From Mycolicibacterium sp. HK-90 (GTDB taxonomy: Bacteria > Actinomycetota > Actinomycetes > Mycobacteriales > Mycobacteriaceae): a DNA stretch of 64,000 nt. Position 1 is the first letter of the stretch. Every line of letters begins with the position of its first letter. This document shows, in pieces, positions 20,999 to 30,340 of this stretch. The notes beneath the pieces were generated by a model. That model did not search any database. It was not told the DNA's origin and was given only the letters and a program-made list of their open reading frames with translations. Location: positions 6,014,001 to 6,078,000 of the forward strand of contig NZ_CP129613.1 of NCBI RefSeq assembly GCF_030486405.1, written 5' to 3'. Made by a program: the position numbers and the translations under genes.

Positions 20999-22182
20999 CC
21001 GTCACTGCGGACGTCGTCATCGTCGGCGGTGGGCTCGAGGGCGCGGCGGCGGCCTGGGCCTTGAGCCAACGCGGCGTCACCGATGTGACCGTCCTGGAGC
21101 GCAATACGGTCGGCTCCGGGATGACCGGGAAGTCCAGTGGGATCGTGCGCTGCCACTACGGGGTGAGCTCGCTGGCCGCCATGGCGACGGTTGGCCTCGA
21201 CCTCTTCGAGAATGCCGAGGAAGCGCTCGGTACCGACATCGGGTTCCGGCAGACCGGCTACGTCGTCGGGGTCGGCGAACCAAATGTCGGGAATCTCCGC
21301 AAGAGCCTGGCCGCCCAACGCGAGGTCGGGGTGCAGACCGAAGAGATCGACGCCGGCGAGGTGGCCAAGCTGTGGCCGTGGGCCGACCTCGAACCGTTCG
21401 CGGCGTTCGGCTGGGAGGCTCGCGGCGGGTACGGCGACGCCTACCAGACCGCGCAGGCCTTCGCGGCCTCGGCCAGGGCGGCCGGAGCGCGAATCCAACA
21501 GGGCGCCAACGTGTCCGGGCTGACAATCGACGGGGACCGGGTCACCGGTGTCGAGCTGGCCGACGGCTCACGCGTCTCGGCGGGCACCGTCGTCGTCGCC
21601 GCCGGGGTCTGGACCGGTCCGCTGTTACAGCCCTACGGCGTCGACGTCCCGATCCGGGTGCACCGCGAACAGATCGTGATGATCAAGCCGGGGGCGGACA
21701 TGGGCCCCGCGCCGGTGTTCTCGGATCTGGTCTCGCTGCAGTACATCCGGCCCGAACCCAACGGTGAACTGCTGTTCGGTAACTCCGATCTGGCCGAGTT
21801 GGAGCCTGCCGACCCGGACGATTACCTGAACCGGGCCACCGACGACTTCGTCGACCTCACCGTCGACAAGGTCGGCACCCGGTTCCCCGGCTTCCCCGAT
21901 GCGGCGATCACCGGCAGCTACGCCGGGTGCTACGACGTCACCCCGGACTGGAACCCCGTCATCTCCGCGGCCGGTATCGACGGGCTGATCGTGGCGGCGG
22001 GATTCAGCGGGCACGGCTTCAAGATCGCGCCGGCGGTCGGCCGGCTGGTCGCCGACCTGGTGACCGAGGGACGCAGCACCGACCCGCGGATACCCGAGTC
22101 GGATTTCCGCCTCGCCCGGTTCGCGGAGGACAATTTGCTCAAGAGCCGGTATCCGTACGTCGGTGCCGGGGAGATGCGCTAG
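20995..22182 (+). CDS. FAD-dependent amine oxidoreductase (sarcosine oxidase beta/DadA family)
   Basis: 395 aa from GTG 20995, overlapping the mgsC stop (GTGA). N-terminal dinucleotide fold VVIVGGGLEGAAAAW (Gly cluster 11-16) and C-terminal FAD contact GLIVAAGFSGHGFKIAPAVGRL. The family oxidises N-methyl amino acids or D-amino acids. In methylotrophs N-methylglutamate dehydrogenase is four subunits (SoxB/D/A/G-like); here only a SoxB-like protein is present, so it may act alone as an N-methylglutamate or sarcosine oxidase. The substrate is inferred from operon context. Confidence 0.78.
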   Translation: MTVTADVVIVGGGLEGAAAAWALSQRGVTDVTVLERNTVGSGMTGKSSGIVRCHYGVSSLAAMATVGLDLFENAEEALGTDIGFRQTGYVVGVGEPNVGNLRKSLAAQREVGVQTEEIDAGEVAKLWPWADLEPFAAFGWEARGGYGDAYQTAQAFAASARAAGARIQQGANVSGLTIDGDRVTGVELADGSRVSAGTVVVAAGVWTGPLLQPYGVDVPIRVHREQIVMIKPGADMGPAPVFSDLVSLQYIRPEPNGELLFGNSDLAELEPADPDDYLNRATDDFVDLTVDKVGTRFPGFPDAAITGSYAGCYDVTPDWNPVISAAGIDGLIVAAGFSGHGFKIAPAVGRLVADLVTEGRSTDPRIPESDFRLARFAEDNLLKSRYPYVGAGEMR

Positions 22183-22193
22183 ACAGGAGTGCC

Positions 22194-22838
22194 GTGAGCG
22201 ACCTGCCCCTGCTCCGCAATGCCGGCACGGCGCGCGAGCGCGATCCGCACGAGCCGGTCGAGGAACTGGAGTTCGAGGCGGCGATCGGGCGCAATGTGCG
22301 CCAACTGCGTCAGCAGCACGGACTGACCGTCGCGGACATGGCCGCCAGGGTCGGTATCTCGAAGGCCATGTTGTCGAAGATCGAGAATGCCCAGACCTCC
22401 TGCAGCCTGTCCACCCTGGCGTTGCTGGCCAAGGGTCTCGACGTCCCGGTCACCAGCCTGTTCCGGGGCGCCGACGTCGAACGGCCCGCGGCGTTCGTCA
22501 AGGCGGGCACCGGGCCGGAGATCGTGCGCAACGGCACCAAACAGGGCCACGAGTATCAACTGCTCAGCTCGCTGCGCGGGGAGCACAAGCGGCTGGAATG
22601 CCTGCACGTCACGTTGACCGAGAAGAGCCAGACCTATCCGTTGTTCCAGCATCCCGGCACCGAGTTCATCTACATGCTCGAAGGCGTCATGGACTACAGC
22701 CACAGCCGCTCGGTGTACCGGCTGCAGCCGGGAGACTCACTGCAGATCGACGGGGAAGGCGCGCACGGACCGGTGGACCTGATCGAACTGCCGATCCGGT
22801 TCCTGTCGGTGATCGCCTTCCCCGATGCGCAGGTGTGA
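22194..22838 (+). CDS. XRE-cupin transcriptional regulator
   Basis: 214 aa. A helix-turn-helix of XRE type spans residues 31-90 (IGRNVRQLRQQHGLTVADMAARVGISKAMLSKIENAQTS), followed by a cupin_2 sensor domain at about 130-205 (HPGTEFIYMLEGVMDYSH...LQPGDSLQIDGEGAHGP). GTG 22194 follows AGGAG. It is the last gene of the gmaS-mgs operon, 11 nt after the FAD gene, so it probably adjusts that operon to an amine or amino-acid ligand bound in the cupin. Confidence 0.85.
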   Translation: MSDLPLLRNAGTARERDPHEPVEELEFEAAIGRNVRQLRQQHGLTVADMAARVGISKAMLSKIENAQTSCSLSTLALLAKGLDVPVTSLFRGADVERPAAFVKAGTGPEIVRNGTKQGHEYQLLSSLRGEHKRLECLHVTLTEKSQTYPLFQHPGTEFIYMLEGVMDYSHSRSVYRLQPGDSLQIDGEGAHGPVDLIELPIRFLSVIAFPDAQV

Positions 22839-23057
22839 TCACTGGCCCTGCAGGATCGTCACCCGCTGCGGACCGTGGTGGTTGTGCCAGCCGGGCTTCA
22901 TGCCGGGTGCGGGCGTCGCGTAGGTGTCCGGGCTGTAGAGGTTTCCCGAGCCCTGTGGCCCCTGTGCGGCGGCCGTGCCGGCCAGACCGAGCGCGACGGC
23001 GCCGAGGAAGCCCGCGGACAGGATGGGCAGCGCGAGGGCCTTGGTGAACTTGGTCAT
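22839..23057 (-). CDS. small secreted protein
   Basis: 72 aa from ATG 23057 behind AAAGGA (spacing 8). Signal peptide MTKFTKALALPILSAGFLGAVALGLAGTAAAQ with an AxA cleavage site near residue 33, leaving a mature peptide of about 40 residues rich in Pro, Gly and His (HNHHGPQ). Conserved small exported proteins of this kind are common in mycobacteria; function unknown. Its stop abuts the convergent XRE-cupin stop. Confidence 0.75.
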   Translation of the reverse strand: MTKFTKALALPILSAGFLGAVALGLAGTAAAQGPQGSGNLYSPDTYATPAPGMKPGWHNHHGPQRVTILQGQ

Positions 23058-23232
23058 GATCTGAATCCTTTGTCTCAGTTGGGTTTTCGTTTTGCTTTGC
23101 GGCTTGTTCGGCCGCTGAGACAAGAGTGCGGTCGCGACAGCGAAAGATCTGTCCGGTGACCGGGTGATGGGCCGGGTGAATATGCGTTCCCCCGATCGGA
23201 GGAGTGCACGTCATCGGCGAGTTTTGGCCTGA

Positions 23233-25206
<1,974 letters not shown>

Positions 25207-25207
25207 C

Positions 25208-25239
25208 TGACGTCGGCGTAGATCCCTACGCCGACGTCA
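25208..25239. terminator. hairpin after leuA
   Basis: Perfect 14-bp stem TGACGTCGGCGTAG / CTACGCCGACGTCA with an ATCC loop, two bases after the leuA stop and just before the ribosome-binding site of the next gene. No T-tract. It may terminate or merely attenuate read-through into the SHOCT gene. Confidence 0.75.
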
Positions 25240-25256
25240 ACGGCAAGGAGCAACCC

Positions 25257-25643
25257 ATGGACTGGGGTCCAACATGGGATTTCCTGTGGCATTTCCTGAT
25301 CATCTTCGCCTGGATCGCCTACCTGCTGGTGCTGTTCCAGATCCTGACCGACCTGTTCTGGCGTGACCACAAGACCTCGGGCTGGGTCAAGGCGGTATGG
25401 GTGGTCTTCCTGATCCTGCTCCCGTGGCTCACCGCGCTGATCTACCTGATCGCCCGCGGCAAGGGCATGACCGAACGCGCGCAGGCAGCCGCGCAAGCGG
25501 CCAAGCAGGAGACCGACGCCTACATCCGCGAGGCGGCGGGCCGGTCCCCGGCGCAGGAGATCGCCGATGCCAAGGGTCTGCTGGATTCCGGCACGATCAG
25601 CCAGACCGAGTTCGATGCGTTGAAGGCGAAGGCGCTCAGCTAG
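25257..25643 (+). CDS. SHOCT-domain membrane protein
   Basis: 128 aa from ATG 25257 behind AAGGAG. Two transmembrane helices (about 8-31 and 43-66) resemble the phospholipase-D-nuclease N-terminal (PLDc_N) hairpin; a charged helix follows; the last 30 residues form a SHOCT motif (EIADAKGLLDSGTISQTEFDALKAKAL). Such proteins are small membrane anchors of unknown role, often multimeric. It follows leuA after the 14-bp hairpin. Confidence 0.85.
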   Translation: MDWGPTWDFLWHFLIIFAWIAYLLVLFQILTDLFWRDHKTSGWVKAVWVVFLILLPWLTALIYLIARGKGMTERAQAAAQAAKQETDAYIREAAGRSPAQEIADAKGLLDSGTISQTEFDALKAKALS

Positions 25644-25644
25644 C

Positions 25645-26658
25645 TCAGAACAACGTGTACTGATCGCTTTCGGCGGGGATGTCGCAGAACTCCTCGATGT
25701 CGGCACCACCGACGACATGGCCGAGCAGGCCCATGAACGTCTCGTCGTCGAGGAGCGGCACCCCCAGCTCGGCGGCCTGATAGCCCTTGCCCTGATCGGG
25801 TGCGGGCTCATTGCACAGCACCAGTGAGGTCTGCTGGTCCACCAGGTCCGTGTAGGCGAGCCCGGCGTGCAGGATGCGCTCGATGAGCTCCTCATGTGTG
25901 CGCGCCACCTCCGCCGACAGCGCCACCCGCATGCCCTGCACCAGCGGCCGCCCCGCCACGAACATCCCGGGGTTCGCGTACTCGCACGGCAGCCGCGAGG
26001 CCAGCACCTTCAACGGCCGCAGCTCCTCGTGGGTGATGTGGCCGTTGGGCCACCGGCGCCGGCTCACCTCGCGCAGCGGCAGCCAGACCTTACGGTCACG
26101 GGCCCGGGCCAGCGTGGGTTTGAGGATCTGGGCCAGCACCAGCGCGTCGTCGAGCGCATCGTGCGGCCGCATCTGCGTCACGCCCCAATGCGCCGCCAGC
26201 GTCTCCAAGCGGAGATTCTCGGTGCCCAGCGCCAGCCGGCGGGCCAGCTCGACGGTGCACATGACGCTGTCGATCGGCAGCTCCGCCCCGACCAACTCGG
26301 CCTCGGCGGCCAGGAAGCTGTAGTCGAAGCCCACGTTGTGCGCCACCAGCGTGCGCCCCTGCAGGATGTCGCTGAGCTCGTCCACGACGTCACCGAAGGT
26401 CGGCTGCCCCTCCAGCATCTCGGCCGTCAGCCCGTGCACGTGCGTCGGCCCGGGATCCACCCCCGGGTTCAGCAGGGTGGCGACGCTGCGCTCGACATTG
26501 CCGTCATCCCCGACCGCGAGCGCCGCGACGCTGACGATGCGGGCCTGCCCCGGCCGGAAGCCGGTGGTCTCGACGTCGACGACGGCCCAGCCCGCTCCCG
26601 GATCATCCGCCGGCCTGCCCCAGGTCGGCGGGGCCGTCGTGGACGGTGCGTGGCTCAC
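25645..26658 (-). CDS. DnaQ-like 3'-5' exonuclease with C-terminal BRCT region
   Basis: 337 aa from GTG 26658 (an in-frame ATG 26718 would add 20 poorly conserved residues). DEDD exonuclease motifs: VVDVETTGF (Exo I), HNVGFDYSFL (Exo II), HDALDDALVLAQIL (Exo III). The C-terminal 90 residues (TSLVLCNEPAPDQGKGYQAAELGVPLLDDETFMGLL) are BRCT-like. Positional counterpart of Rv3711c, annotated as a DNA polymerase III epsilon-type proofreader; in mycobacteria main proofreading is done by the DnaE1 PHP domain, so a repair role is more likely. Divergent from murT. Confidence 0.9.
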   Translation of the reverse strand: MSHAPSTTAPPTWGRPADDPGAGWAVVDVETTGFRPGQARIVSVAALAVGDDGNVERSVATLLNPGVDPGPTHVHGLTAEMLEGQPTFGDVVDELSDILQGRTLVAHNVGFDYSFLAAEAELVGAELPIDSVMCTVELARRLALGTENLRLETLAAHWGVTQMRPHDALDDALVLAQILKPTLARARDRKVWLPLREVSRRRWPNGHITHEELRPLKVLASRLPCEYANPGMFVAGRPLVQGMRVALSAEVARTHEELIERILHAGLAYTDLVDQQTSLVLCNEPAPDQGKGYQAAELGVPLLDDETFMGLLGHVVGGADIEEFCDIPAESDQYTLF

Positions 26659-26719
26659 ATCGTCAGGATGGCACGCGAGTCCGACAAGCCTGGGTCGGCG
26701 CCGCAGCGTGTCGTGCACC

Positions 26720-26725
26720 TAAAAT
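26720..26725 (+). promoter_or_regulatory. -10 box of murT (leaderless)
   Basis: TAAAAT six bases before ATG 26732 with no Shine-Dalgarno sequence. Confidence 0.6.
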
Positions 26726-26731
26726 CGCCGG

Positions 26732-27952
26732 ATGCTGACCGTCCGTGGGCGCGCCGCACTGGCCGCCGGAGCAACCGCACGCTGGGCGTCGCGGGTCACC
26801 GGCCGCGGCGCCGGTGCCATGATCGGCGGCCTGGTGGCGATGACCCTGGACCGCTCGATCCTGCGCCAATTGGGCCAGGGCCGCCGCAGCGTCGTTGTGA
26901 CCGGCACCAACGGCAAGTCCACCACCACCCGGATGACCGCGGCCGCGCTGGCCACACTCGGCCCGGTGGCCAGTAACTCCGAGGGCGCCAACATGGACGC
27001 CGGCCTGGTGGCCGCACTCGCCGGAGCCCGTGACGCCGAGCTGGCGGCCCTGGAAGTCGACGAGATGCACGTGCCGCACGTCAGCGACGCCGTGTCACCG
27101 TCGGTGATCGTCCTGCTGAATCTGTCGCGCGATCAGCTGGACCGGGTCGGTGAGATCAACCACATCGAGCGCACGCTGCGCGGCGGGCTGGCCCGGCATC
27201 GCGACGCGGTGATCGTGGCCAACTGTGACGACGTCTTGATGACCTCGGCCGCCTATGACAGCCCCAACGTGGTGTGGGTGGCGGCCGGCGGCAGCTGGTC
27301 GGGTGACTCGGTGAGCTGCCCACGCTCGGGCGAGATCATCGTGCGCGACGGTGCCGGCTGGTATTCGACCGGGACCGAATTCAAACGCCCGGATCCACAG
27401 TGGTGGTTCGACGACACCCACATCTACGGCCCGGACGGCCTCGTGCTCCCGATGACACTGGCCCTTCCGGGCGCGGTGAACCGCGGTAACGCGACCCAGG
27501 CCGTGGCGGCCGCCGTCGCCCTCGGTGCCGACCCGGCTGCCGCGGTGGCCGCGGTGGCGACGGTTGACGAGGTGGCCGGCCGGTACCGCACGGTTCAGAT
27601 CGGCTCGCACACCGCCCGGATCCTGCTGGCCAAGAACCCCGCCGGGTGGCAGGAGGCGCTGTCCATGGTCGACAAGCACGGCGCAGGCGTCGTCATCTCG
27701 GTCAACGGGCAGGTGCCCGACGGCGAGGACTTGTCGTGGCTGTGGGACGTCCGCTTCGAGCACTTCGAGGACACAGTCGTCGTCGCCGCCGGGGAGCGCG
27801 GAACTGATCTGGCCGTGCGGCTCGGTTACGCCGGCGTCGAACACTCACTGGTGCACGACACCATCGCCGCGATCGACTCCTGCCCACCCGGGCACGTCGA
27901 GGTGATCGCCAACTACACCGCGTTCCTGCAACTGAATCGGCGGATCTCATGA
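26732..27952 (+). CDS. murT: lipid II isoglutaminyl synthase, MurT subunit
   Basis: 406 aa Mur-ligase-like subunit that activates the D-Glu carboxylate of lipid II with ATP so that GatD-supplied ammonia amidates it. P-loop VVVTGTNGKSTTTRMT, Mur motif ALEVDEMHVPHV, LLNLSRDQLDR. The Cys4 zinc ribbon seen in staphylococcal MurT is reduced here to a single Cys (SCPRSGE). Overlaps gatD by 4 nt (ATGA). Counterpart of Rv3712. Amidation of peptidoglycan is essential for cross-linking in mycobacteria. Confidence 0.95.
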   Translation: MLTVRGRAALAAGATARWASRVTGRGAGAMIGGLVAMTLDRSILRQLGQGRRSVVVTGTNGKSTTTRMTAAALATLGPVASNSEGANMDAGLVAALAGARDAELAALEVDEMHVPHVSDAVSPSVIVLLNLSRDQLDRVGEINHIERTLRGGLARHRDAVIVANCDDVLMTSAAYDSPNVVWVAAGGSWSGDSVSCPRSGEIIVRDGAGWYSTGTEFKRPDPQWWFDDTHIYGPDGLVLPMTLALPGAVNRGNATQAVAAAVALGADPAAAVAAVATVDEVAGRYRTVQIGSHTARILLAKNPAGWQEALSMVDKHGAGVVISVNGQVPDGEDLSWLWDVRFEHFEDTVVVAAGERGTDLAVRLGYAGVEHSLVHDTIAAIDSCPPGHVEVIANYTAFLQLNRRIS

Positions 27953-28659
27953 GCGCAGTGCAGATCGGGCTCGTGCTCCCCGACGTGATGGGCACCTACG
28001 GCGACAGCGGCAACGCGGTCGTGCTGCGGCAACGGCTGCGGCTGCGCGGCATCGACGCCGAGATCGTGGAGATCACGCTGGCCGATCCGGTGCCAGACTC
28101 CCTGGACCTCTACACCCTCGGCGGGGCCGAGGACTATGCCCAGCGGCTGGCCACCAAGCACCTGATCCAACATCCCGGTCTGCAGCGCGCCGCCGAGCGC
28201 GGTGCCCCCGTGCTGGCAATCTGTGCGGCCATCCAGGTGCTCGGCCACTGGTATGAGACCTCGGCCGGAGAACGGGTCGAGGGCGTCGGGATGCTCGACG
28301 TCACCACCTCGCCGCAGGAGGCCCGCACCATCGGTGAGGTCGCGTCGAAGCCCCTGATCGACGGACTCAGCGTGCCGCTGACCGGTTTCGAAAACCACCG
28401 GGGCGGAACGGTTCTCGGATCCGACGCCCGACCGCTGGCCGCGGTCACCAAGGGTGCGGGCAACCGTCTGGGTGACGGCTACGACGGGGCCGTGCAGGGC
28501 AGCGTGGTGGCGACCTACCTGCACGGGCCGTGCCTGGCCCGCAACCCGGAGCTGGCCGATCATCTGCTGTCTCAAGTGGTGGGCGAGCTTCCGCCGCTCG
28601 AGCTGCCCGAGGTCGACCTGCTGCGGCGCGAACGGTTGGCGGCCCCGCGCCGGGTCTAA
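27949..28659 (+). CDS. gatD: lipid II isoglutaminyl synthase, GatD glutaminase subunit
   Basis: 236 aa class I (CobB/CobQ-like) glutaminase that delivers ammonia to MurT. Nucleophile Cys92 in LAICAAIQ and catalytic His192 in ATYLHGPCLARNP; the family uses a Cys-His dyad. ATG 27949 overlaps the murT stop, ensuring 1:1 synthesis. Counterpart of Rv3713. It marks the end of the conserved backbone before the second accessory block. Confidence 0.95.
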   Translation: MSAVQIGLVLPDVMGTYGDSGNAVVLRQRLRLRGIDAEIVEITLADPVPDSLDLYTLGGAEDYAQRLATKHLIQHPGLQRAAERGAPVLAICAAIQVLGHWYETSAGERVEGVGMLDVTTSPQEARTIGEVASKPLIDGLSVPLTGFENHRGGTVLGSDARPLAAVTKGAGNRLGDGYDGAVQGSVVATYLHGPCLARNPELADHLLSQVVGELPPLELPEVDLLRRERLAAPRRV

Positions 28660-28666
28660 CTCCCCT

Positions 28667-28725
28667 TCGAGTGGCCAGTTATCACACGCAGATCCCAAGT
28701 GTCCGTGACATAGGTGGCCACTCGA
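28667..28725. repeat. long-loop palindrome between convergent genes
   Basis: Perfect 11-bp arms TCGAGTGGCCA / TGGCCACTCGA separated by 37 nt, filling the gap between gatD and the convergent GntR gene. The loop has further partial symmetry (TATCAC ... GTGACATA). It may be a bidirectional terminator or a small dispersed palindromic element. Confidence 0.55.
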
Positions 28726-28728
28726 CAG

Positions 28729-29388
28729 TTAGATCGCGTCGCCCAAGCCTGCAAGCAACGCCTGCCGGCTGGCCCGCACATGCTCGCGCATGACACGTTC
28801 GGCGCTGTCACCGTCCTTGGCGATGATGAGGTCGAGCACGACATGGTGTTCACGGTCGGACTGCAGGGGGCGTCCCGGCTGACTCAACGAGGTATTGACC
28901 AACCGCGCGTAGGCCAGCTGATTCATCAGCATGCGGTAATGCGCTTCGAGCTTGTTGTTGTCGGCTCCGACGATCAGCAGGTCGTGGAACTCTTCCACCA
29001 GTTCGGCGTAGCGGGGCCGGTCGTCGTGCGCGACAGCCTCGTCGGCCTGCCGGAGGTTCTCCTCCAACTTGTCGATCTCGGGCACCCGTCCACGCTGCGA
29101 GAGCAACCGCGCGGCGGCGCCTTCGAGCAGTTCCTTCATCTGGAACAACTCGGTGATCTCGCGACGTGACGGCGTGGTGACGAACGTCCCGACCCGCGGC
29201 CGGATCTCGATGAGCCCCTCGGTCTGCAGCTGCTTGAACGTCTCACGCACCGGGGTTCGGGAGACCCCGAATTCCTCGGCGATGGCCAGCTCGGAGATGT
29301 TCACCCCCGGGGAGATCTCGCCCGCGATGATGCGGCGCCGGATCTCCTCGATCAACCGACCCTGTATCGAGCCGTTACTGCTGGTCAC
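28729..29388 (-). CDS. GntR/FCD-family regulator of the BCCT cluster
   Basis: 219 aa. Winged helix at residues 8-72 (ELAIAEEFGVSRTPVRETFKQLQTEGLIE), FCD domain at about 80-210 with typical metal/effector residues (EEFHDLLIVGADNN, DREHHVVLDLI). GTG 29388 behind GAGGAG. It is the last gene of the operon BCCT-SnoaL-flavin reductase-GntR (12 nt after the flavin reductase) and probably controls both divergent operons from the 31.9-32.2 kb region. Confidence 0.88.
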   Translation of the reverse strand: MTSSNGSIQGRLIEEIRRRIIAGEISPGVNISELAIAEEFGVSRTPVRETFKQLQTEGLIEIRPRVGTFVTTPSRREITELFQMKELLEGAAARLLSQRGRVPEIDKLEENLRQADEAVAHDDRPRYAELVEEFHDLLIVGADNNKLEAHYRMLMNQLAYARLVNTSLSQPGRPLQSDREHHVVLDLIIAKDGDSAERVMREHVRASRQALLAGLGDAI

Positions 29389-29400
29389 CGCTGCTCCTCA

Positions 29401-29901
29401 CTAGCCCAGTGCGGCCAGGTTGCCACCATCGAAGAACTTACCGGCGCTGTAGACCATGGGATGCCGATCGTCGACCTCGGCGTGCACCACCCGGCAGATG
29501 AACACGGTGTGGGTGCTGGCCTGCAGGCGCTCGCGGATCTCTACCTCCATACCCGCCGAGCTGCGGTCGATCATCGGACTGCCGAAAGGCCCTGCATGCC
29601 AGCCCAATCCACTGAACTTGTCGTCGGATTTCCCGGCGAACCGACCCACCACGTCGAGTTGGTCGGTGGACAAGATGTTGATCGCGAGATGCCCGGCGCG
29701 GAACAGGCAGTCGTGTGTCGACGACGTGTGCTGCACGGCGACCATGACCACCGCCGGATCCAGCGAGATGCTCGCGAACGCGTTGACCGCCAGCCCGCGG
29801 GGCTTCTCCCCGTCGAGGGCCGCGACGACGGTCACTCCGGTGACGAACTGCCGGTTGACCCGTTTCATCAGGTCGATGTCCGGCGTCACGGGTGCGATCA
29901 C
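29401..29901 (-). CDS. flavin reductase (HpaC/RutF-like), partner of the monooxygenase
   Basis: 166 aa. Flavin_Reduct fold: MKRVNRQFVTGVTVVAALDGEKPRGLAVNAFASISLDPAVVMVAVQ, SSTHDCLFRAGHLAINILS, C-terminal HTVFICRVVHAEVDD. Such enzymes reduce FMN or FAD with NAD(P)H and hand it to a two-component monooxygenase; the luciferase-like monooxygenase at 35766 is the obvious partner. GTG 29901 overlaps the stop of the SnoaL-like gene (GTGA). Confidence 0.88.
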   Translation of the reverse strand: MIAPVTPDIDLMKRVNRQFVTGVTVVAALDGEKPRGLAVNAFASISLDPAVVMVAVQHTSSTHDCLFRAGHLAINILSTDQLDVVGRFAGKSDDKFSGLGWHAGPFGSPMIDRSSAGMEVEIRERLQASTHTVFICRVVHAEVDDRHPMVYSAGKFFDGGNLAALG

Positions 29902-30326
29902 CGGTCCTGCCCCACCGCGATGATGCCGAGTGCGGTCAACAGCGCACGCGGATCCCAGGTGACGTGCTCCTCCACGATGCGGTCTCCCTCGAAACGCGCG
30001 AAGGTCGCCCCGCTGACCGCGACCTCTCGCTTGGTGGCCGGGACACCGAGGAACGAGTGTTCGTGACTGCCCGTGCTGTGCCAGCGGATCGCGGCCCGAT
30101 CCCCCTCCACCACGACGTCGTCGACAACAGTGAGCAGATCGGGGAAGGCCGAGCGGGTCGCGGTGATCGAGGCCTTGAACTCGTCACGCCCCAGGGTGTT
30201 TCCGGTTCCGCTGATGCGCTCGTATCTCTCGGCGAGCAGCTCATCGAACGCATCCACCTCGCCGCGGTCCCAAGCGGCTTCCCACGCGGCCTGGATGCGC
30301 AGGCGGCGGGACTCGTTGTCAGTCAT
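29898..30326 (-). CDS. SnoaL-like / nuclear transport factor 2-fold protein
   Basis: 142 aa from ATG 30326 behind GAGAGGA. Cone-shaped NTF2-like fold suggested by length and motifs (AAWEAAWDRGEVDAFDELLAERYERI at the N-terminus, AFPDLLTVVDDVVVEGDRAAIRWHSTGSHE, FARFEGDRIVEEHVTWD). Members include polyketide cyclases, isomerases and hydratases, so it could act on a ring-cleavage intermediate of the pathway. It lies between the BCCT transporter (14 nt) and the flavin reductase (4-nt overlap). Confidence 0.8.
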   Translation of the reverse strand: MTDNESRRLRIQAAWEAAWDRGEVDAFDELLAERYERISGTGNTLGRDEFKASITATRSAFPDLLTVVDDVVVEGDRAAIRWHSTGSHEHSFLGVPATKREVAVSGATFARFEGDRIVEEHVTWDPRALLTALGIIAVGQDR

Positions 30327-30340
30327 GGTCGATCCTCTCG

